NCBI GenBank assembly: GCA_934746015.1
Contig: CAKVEW010000043.1
Location: forward strand, 1-25,137
DNA from: an uncultured Clostridium sp.
GTDB lineage: Bacteria > Bacillota > Clostridia > Clostridiales > Clostridiaceae
Length of the DNA: 25,137 bases
Direction: 5' to 3'
Shown: positions 23,769-25,137 of the stretch, piece by piece
How positions within the stretch are numbered: the stretch's first letter is position 1
How the letters are laid out: the number at the start of each line of letters is the position of its first letter
The notes under the pieces: generated by a model
Told to the model about the DNA's origin: nothing
Database searches by the model: none
What the model saw: the letters and a program-made list of their open reading frames with translations, nothing else
Position numbers and translations under genes: made by a program

Positions 23769-24104
23769 TTATTTTTCTTTATTTTTATTCATAAGAATAT
23801 TTTCAAGCTCTTTTATTAATTCCTTATCACTTTCTTGTATTTCTAAAATCCCTGAATTACTATCTTCAATTATTTTCATTATGGTTATTTCATCTTCTAA
23901 TTCCTTTATTTTTTTATCTATTTCCATTTTATTTTTTTTTGACAATTCTAATGAATATACTTCTTCATTACATATAGCACAAGTACCATACAACTTATTA
24001 TAGATTATTCTTCCAATATTAAATTCTTTAGTTTCTTTTCTTCTTCTAATAATTATTGGTTGAATTCTTTTACATTTTTCACAAAAGCATTTATTCTCAA
24101 GCAT
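23769..24104 (-). CDS. Zinc-ribbon protein with coiled-coil tail, YgiT-like
   Basis: A 111-residue protein with two CxxC pairs, C8/C11 and C42/C45, separated by a basic strand region (IIIRRRKETKEF). This is the pattern of YgiT/MqsA-type zinc ribbons, and the second pair sits in CAICNEEVYSLEL, close to their CxxCGEEV ending. No helix-turn-helix domain follows; residues about 57-108 look like a charged coiled coil instead. It may thus be a zinc adaptor rather than a full antitoxin. AGAGGTGA precedes the ATG. The unknown gene 66 bases downstream is read the same way. Function is unknown. Confidence 0.7.
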   Translation of the reverse strand: MLENKCFCEKCKRIQPIIIRRRKETKEFNIGRIIYNKLYGTCAICNEEVYSLELSKKNKMEIDKKIKELEDEITIMKIIEDSNSGILEIQESDKELIKELENILMNKNKEK

Positions 24105-24159
24105 CTCTTCACCTCTAATTTATTCTAACATATTATTTTTATCTTTACTTTATTTTATT

Positions 24160-24202
24160 ATACTAATAGTATAAAAGGATGCAAATTAATGCATCCTTTT
24201 AT
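24160..24202 (-). terminator. Rho-independent terminator of the Cys/Gly-rich gene
   Basis: A 13-bp perfect stem (ATAAAAGGATGCA at 24171-24183 with 24190-24202) and a 6-nt loop, starting eight bases after the stop codon at 24210. Confidence 0.85.
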
Positions 24203-24209
24203 TACATTA

Positions 24210-24428
24210 TTACCAACATCCCCCTAGTAACAATAACCATAATAATGGCCAGCCACAGCCGCCGCCGAATCCACAACCACCGCCAAATCCGCCACCAAAT
24301 CCACAACCACCGCAATTATTAAATCCACAACCGCCGCAATTGTTGAATCCAGAGCATCCACAATTGTTGAATCTACAGCATCCACAACCACAATTATTAC
24401 TACAGCAGCATCTGCTTCTTTTTGACAT
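24210..24428 (-). CDS. Cys/Gly-rich small protein, possible spore-coat component
   Basis: A 72-residue protein with 16 cysteines and about 24 glycines. A short basic head (MSKRSR) leads to CCC, then repeated NNCG(G)CGF units, a GGGFGGGCGF stretch, and a hydrophobic tail WPLLWLLLLGGCW. Small Cys- or Gly-rich proteins with a hydrophobic end are common among clostridial and bacillar sporulation and coat proteins. A bacteriocin precursor is an alternative, but no modification or export genes are nearby. Its DNA is much richer in G and C than the neighbours because of the Gly and Cys codons. The ATG at 24428 is nine bases after TAGGAG; a TTG three codons earlier touches it. It diverges from a PadR regulator. 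Confidence 0.75.
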   Translation of the reverse strand: MSKRSRCCCSNNCGCGCCRFNNCGCSGFNNCGGCGFNNCGGCGFGGGFGGGCGFGGGCGWPLLWLLLLGGCW

Positions 24429-24550
24429 GTTTCTCAACTCCTACTCTTTTGTTTACTATATACTATTCTTTAATTTTCTTTTTGTTCTTTTTATATTTTT
24501 ATAATATATTCATCATTTACGAGTATATTATTTAAGATTATTTTATTTAA

Positions 24551-24579
24551 TTGTAAAATAATCTTTTATATGATAATAT
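24551..24579 (+). promoter_or_regulatory. Possible promoter of the PadR-family gene
   Basis: TTGTAA (24551-24556), 17 bases, then TAATAT (24574-24579). The 190-bp divergent gap is extremely AT-rich, so other readings are possible, and no clear promoter for the leftward Cys/Gly-rich gene was found. Confidence 0.4.
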
Positions 24580-24617
24580 ATTTTATATAATAATATTTTT
24601 TATATGGAGGTATTAAT

Positions 24618-25004
24618 ATGGAAAAAAGAAATAGATTAGTTGCCCCTAGAAATGTTGTAAATACTAAAATGCTATATAGCTTTTATATACTAAAAGAATT
24701 GTCTAAAGGAAATACTATTTTTGGGAATAAGGTCCTTGAGGAATTTAGAAATAAATTTTCTACTACTTCATTACCATTTCCAGTATCCTCAAGCACAATA
24801 TATGAAACCTTATATGATCTTGAAGTAAAAGGTTATGTTACAAGTACCTGGACTGGTGATGAATTTCTAAATAAAAGAAGTAAAAAAATATATTCTATTA
24901 CAGATAGTGGTATAGAATATTATAAAAATCATATTGCTGATTATATTTCTAATTTAAATAAAACTAAAGCTACTTTAGATACTATGATTAATATGTTAAA
25001 ATAA
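24618..25004 (+). CDS. PadR-family transcriptional regulator
   Basis: A 128-residue winged-helix protein. The N-terminal part (about 15-90) has the PadR arrangement: a helix ILKELSKGNTIFGNKVLEEF, a recognition region with SSSTIYETLYDLEVKGYV, and a wing ending in KKIYSITDSGIEYY. A C-terminal helix (about 100-128) would dimerise. PadR proteins usually repress adjacent genes, and here the divergent neighbour is the Cys/Gly-rich gene, a natural target candidate (inference). TATGGAGG precedes the ATG. Downstream lies a 22-nt AT palindrome and then the right copy of the 69-bp repeat. Confidence 0.88.
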   Translation: MEKRNRLVAPRNVVNTKMLYSFYILKELSKGNTIFGNKVLEEFRNKFSTTSLPFPVSSSTIYETLYDLEVKGYVTSTWTGDEFLNKRSKKIYSITDSGIEYYKNHIADYISNLNKTKATLDTMINMLK

Positions 25005-25040
25005 ATTTTCAAAAAATTATCATCTTTTCATAGTGATAAA

Positions 25041-25062
25041 AATAATATATTTATATATTATT
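25041..25062 (+). other. 22-nt AT-only perfect palindrome abutting the right repeat
   Basis: AATAATATAT, TT, ATATATTATT form a perfect inverted repeat 37 bases after the padR stop codon. Its last base is the first base of the right 69-bp repeat. It mirrors the 22-nt hairpin at 69-90 on the left side. Confidence 0.6.
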
Positions 25063-25130
25063 CAGAGTGTCGACAAAGTCGACACTCTTTCGTTTTTATT
25101 GTAAAATATTTTTAGGTGATTAAAATGTTA
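25062..25130 (+). repeat. Right copy of the 69-bp exact inverted repeat
   Basis: Exact reverse complement of bases 1-69, in outward orientation. It holds a terminator hairpin, AGGTGAT (25114-25120) and an ATG at 25125. The last seven bases of the window continue beyond what the left copy can show, so the full repeat may be longer. Confidence 0.85.
25064..25101 (+). terminator. Rho-independent terminator inside the right repeat
   Basis: An 11-bp stem (25064-25074 with 25078-25088) and AAA loop, followed by TTCGTTTTTATT. It would stop transcription coming from padR before the outward gene of the repeated element. Confidence 0.8.
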
Positions 25131-25137
25131 ACAAAGA
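25125..25137 (+). CDS. Start of an outward gene in the repeated element (partial)
   Basis: Only the first four codons (MLTK) are visible before the window ends. AGGTGAT lies at correct distance upstream. The left edge shows the first two codons of the same gene on the minus strand (6-1). A transposase is plausible for a gene opening a repeated element behind a terminator, but four residues cannot identify it. Confidence 0.4.

Noticed and set aside
23769..24104. A complete MqsA/HigA-type antitoxin
   Set aside because: The zinc-ribbon part is similar, but there is no helix-turn-helix domain, and the neighbour does not look like a known small toxin.
24210..24428. A heterocycloanthracin-type bacteriocin precursor
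   Set aside because: Cys/Gly repeats are suggestive, but no cyclodehydratase, dehydrogenase, protease or exporter gene is nearby, and the hydrophobic tail fits a coat or sporulation protein better.
1..25137. The window as a complete circular replicon
   Set aside because: The ends are inverted, not direct, repeats, and the content is chromosomal housekeeping genes with no replication or partition gene.

Overview
The window reads as chromosomal DNA of a low-GC, endospore-forming anaerobic Firmicute, most likely Clostridium sensu stricto. The supporting signs are very AT-rich DNA with strong AGGAGG-type ribosome binding sites, acetate kinase, class I desulfoferrodoxin (superoxide reductase), RNase J, a UPF0371/DUF1846 protein and a Cys/Gly-rich small protein of spore-coat type. 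Species cannot be fixed from the sequence alone. No tRNA, rRNA, CRISPR array or complete mobile element is visible.

Layout. The left part (91-3933) is read leftwards: a Nudix hydrolase, a small conserved protein, an MFS transporter overlapping a YgjP/DUF45-type zinc peptidase, superoxide reductase, and an RNase H-fold protein that seems to have lost its catalytic residues. Two rightward genes follow: an S66 LD-carboxypeptidase and yqeY. Then come a leftward DMT exporter, a small DUF1450-like Cys protein and acetate kinase (no pta beside it), and a rightward HAD hydrolase. From 9348 to 12970 three leftward metabolic genes follow: a stand-alone homocysteine-binding module of MetH, a hydantoinase/dihydropyrimidinase, and a TIM-barrel protein of unknown role. 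A DUF2207 membrane protein diverges from the last of these, and the two promoters overlap. Next are ybaK, a stress-type SDR oxidoreductase preceded by an overlapping 53-residue ORF, and ilvA. A leftward group runs rnjA, HAD-IB phosphatase, unknown protein, 51-residue basic protein. It is followed by DUF1846, a possible DUF6414-like protein with an upstream zinc-ribbon protein, the Cys/Gly-rich protein, and a divergent PadR regulator.

Most genes look like single units or short operons, each closed by a clear Rho-independent terminator; several terminators serve convergent genes. For many genes the ribosome binding site points to a start a few codons inside the longest reading frame, and the coordinates given here use those starts.

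The most striking structural feature is at the edges. The first 69 bases and bases 25062-25130 are exact inverted copies. Each holds a strong terminator, a ribosome binding site and the start codon of an outward-reading gene (MLTK... on the right). Each copy abuts a 22-nt palindrome on its inner side, one being the terminator stem of the Nudix gene. This looks like two copies of the same repeated, probably mobile, element inserted next to terminator-like hairpins in opposite orientation.
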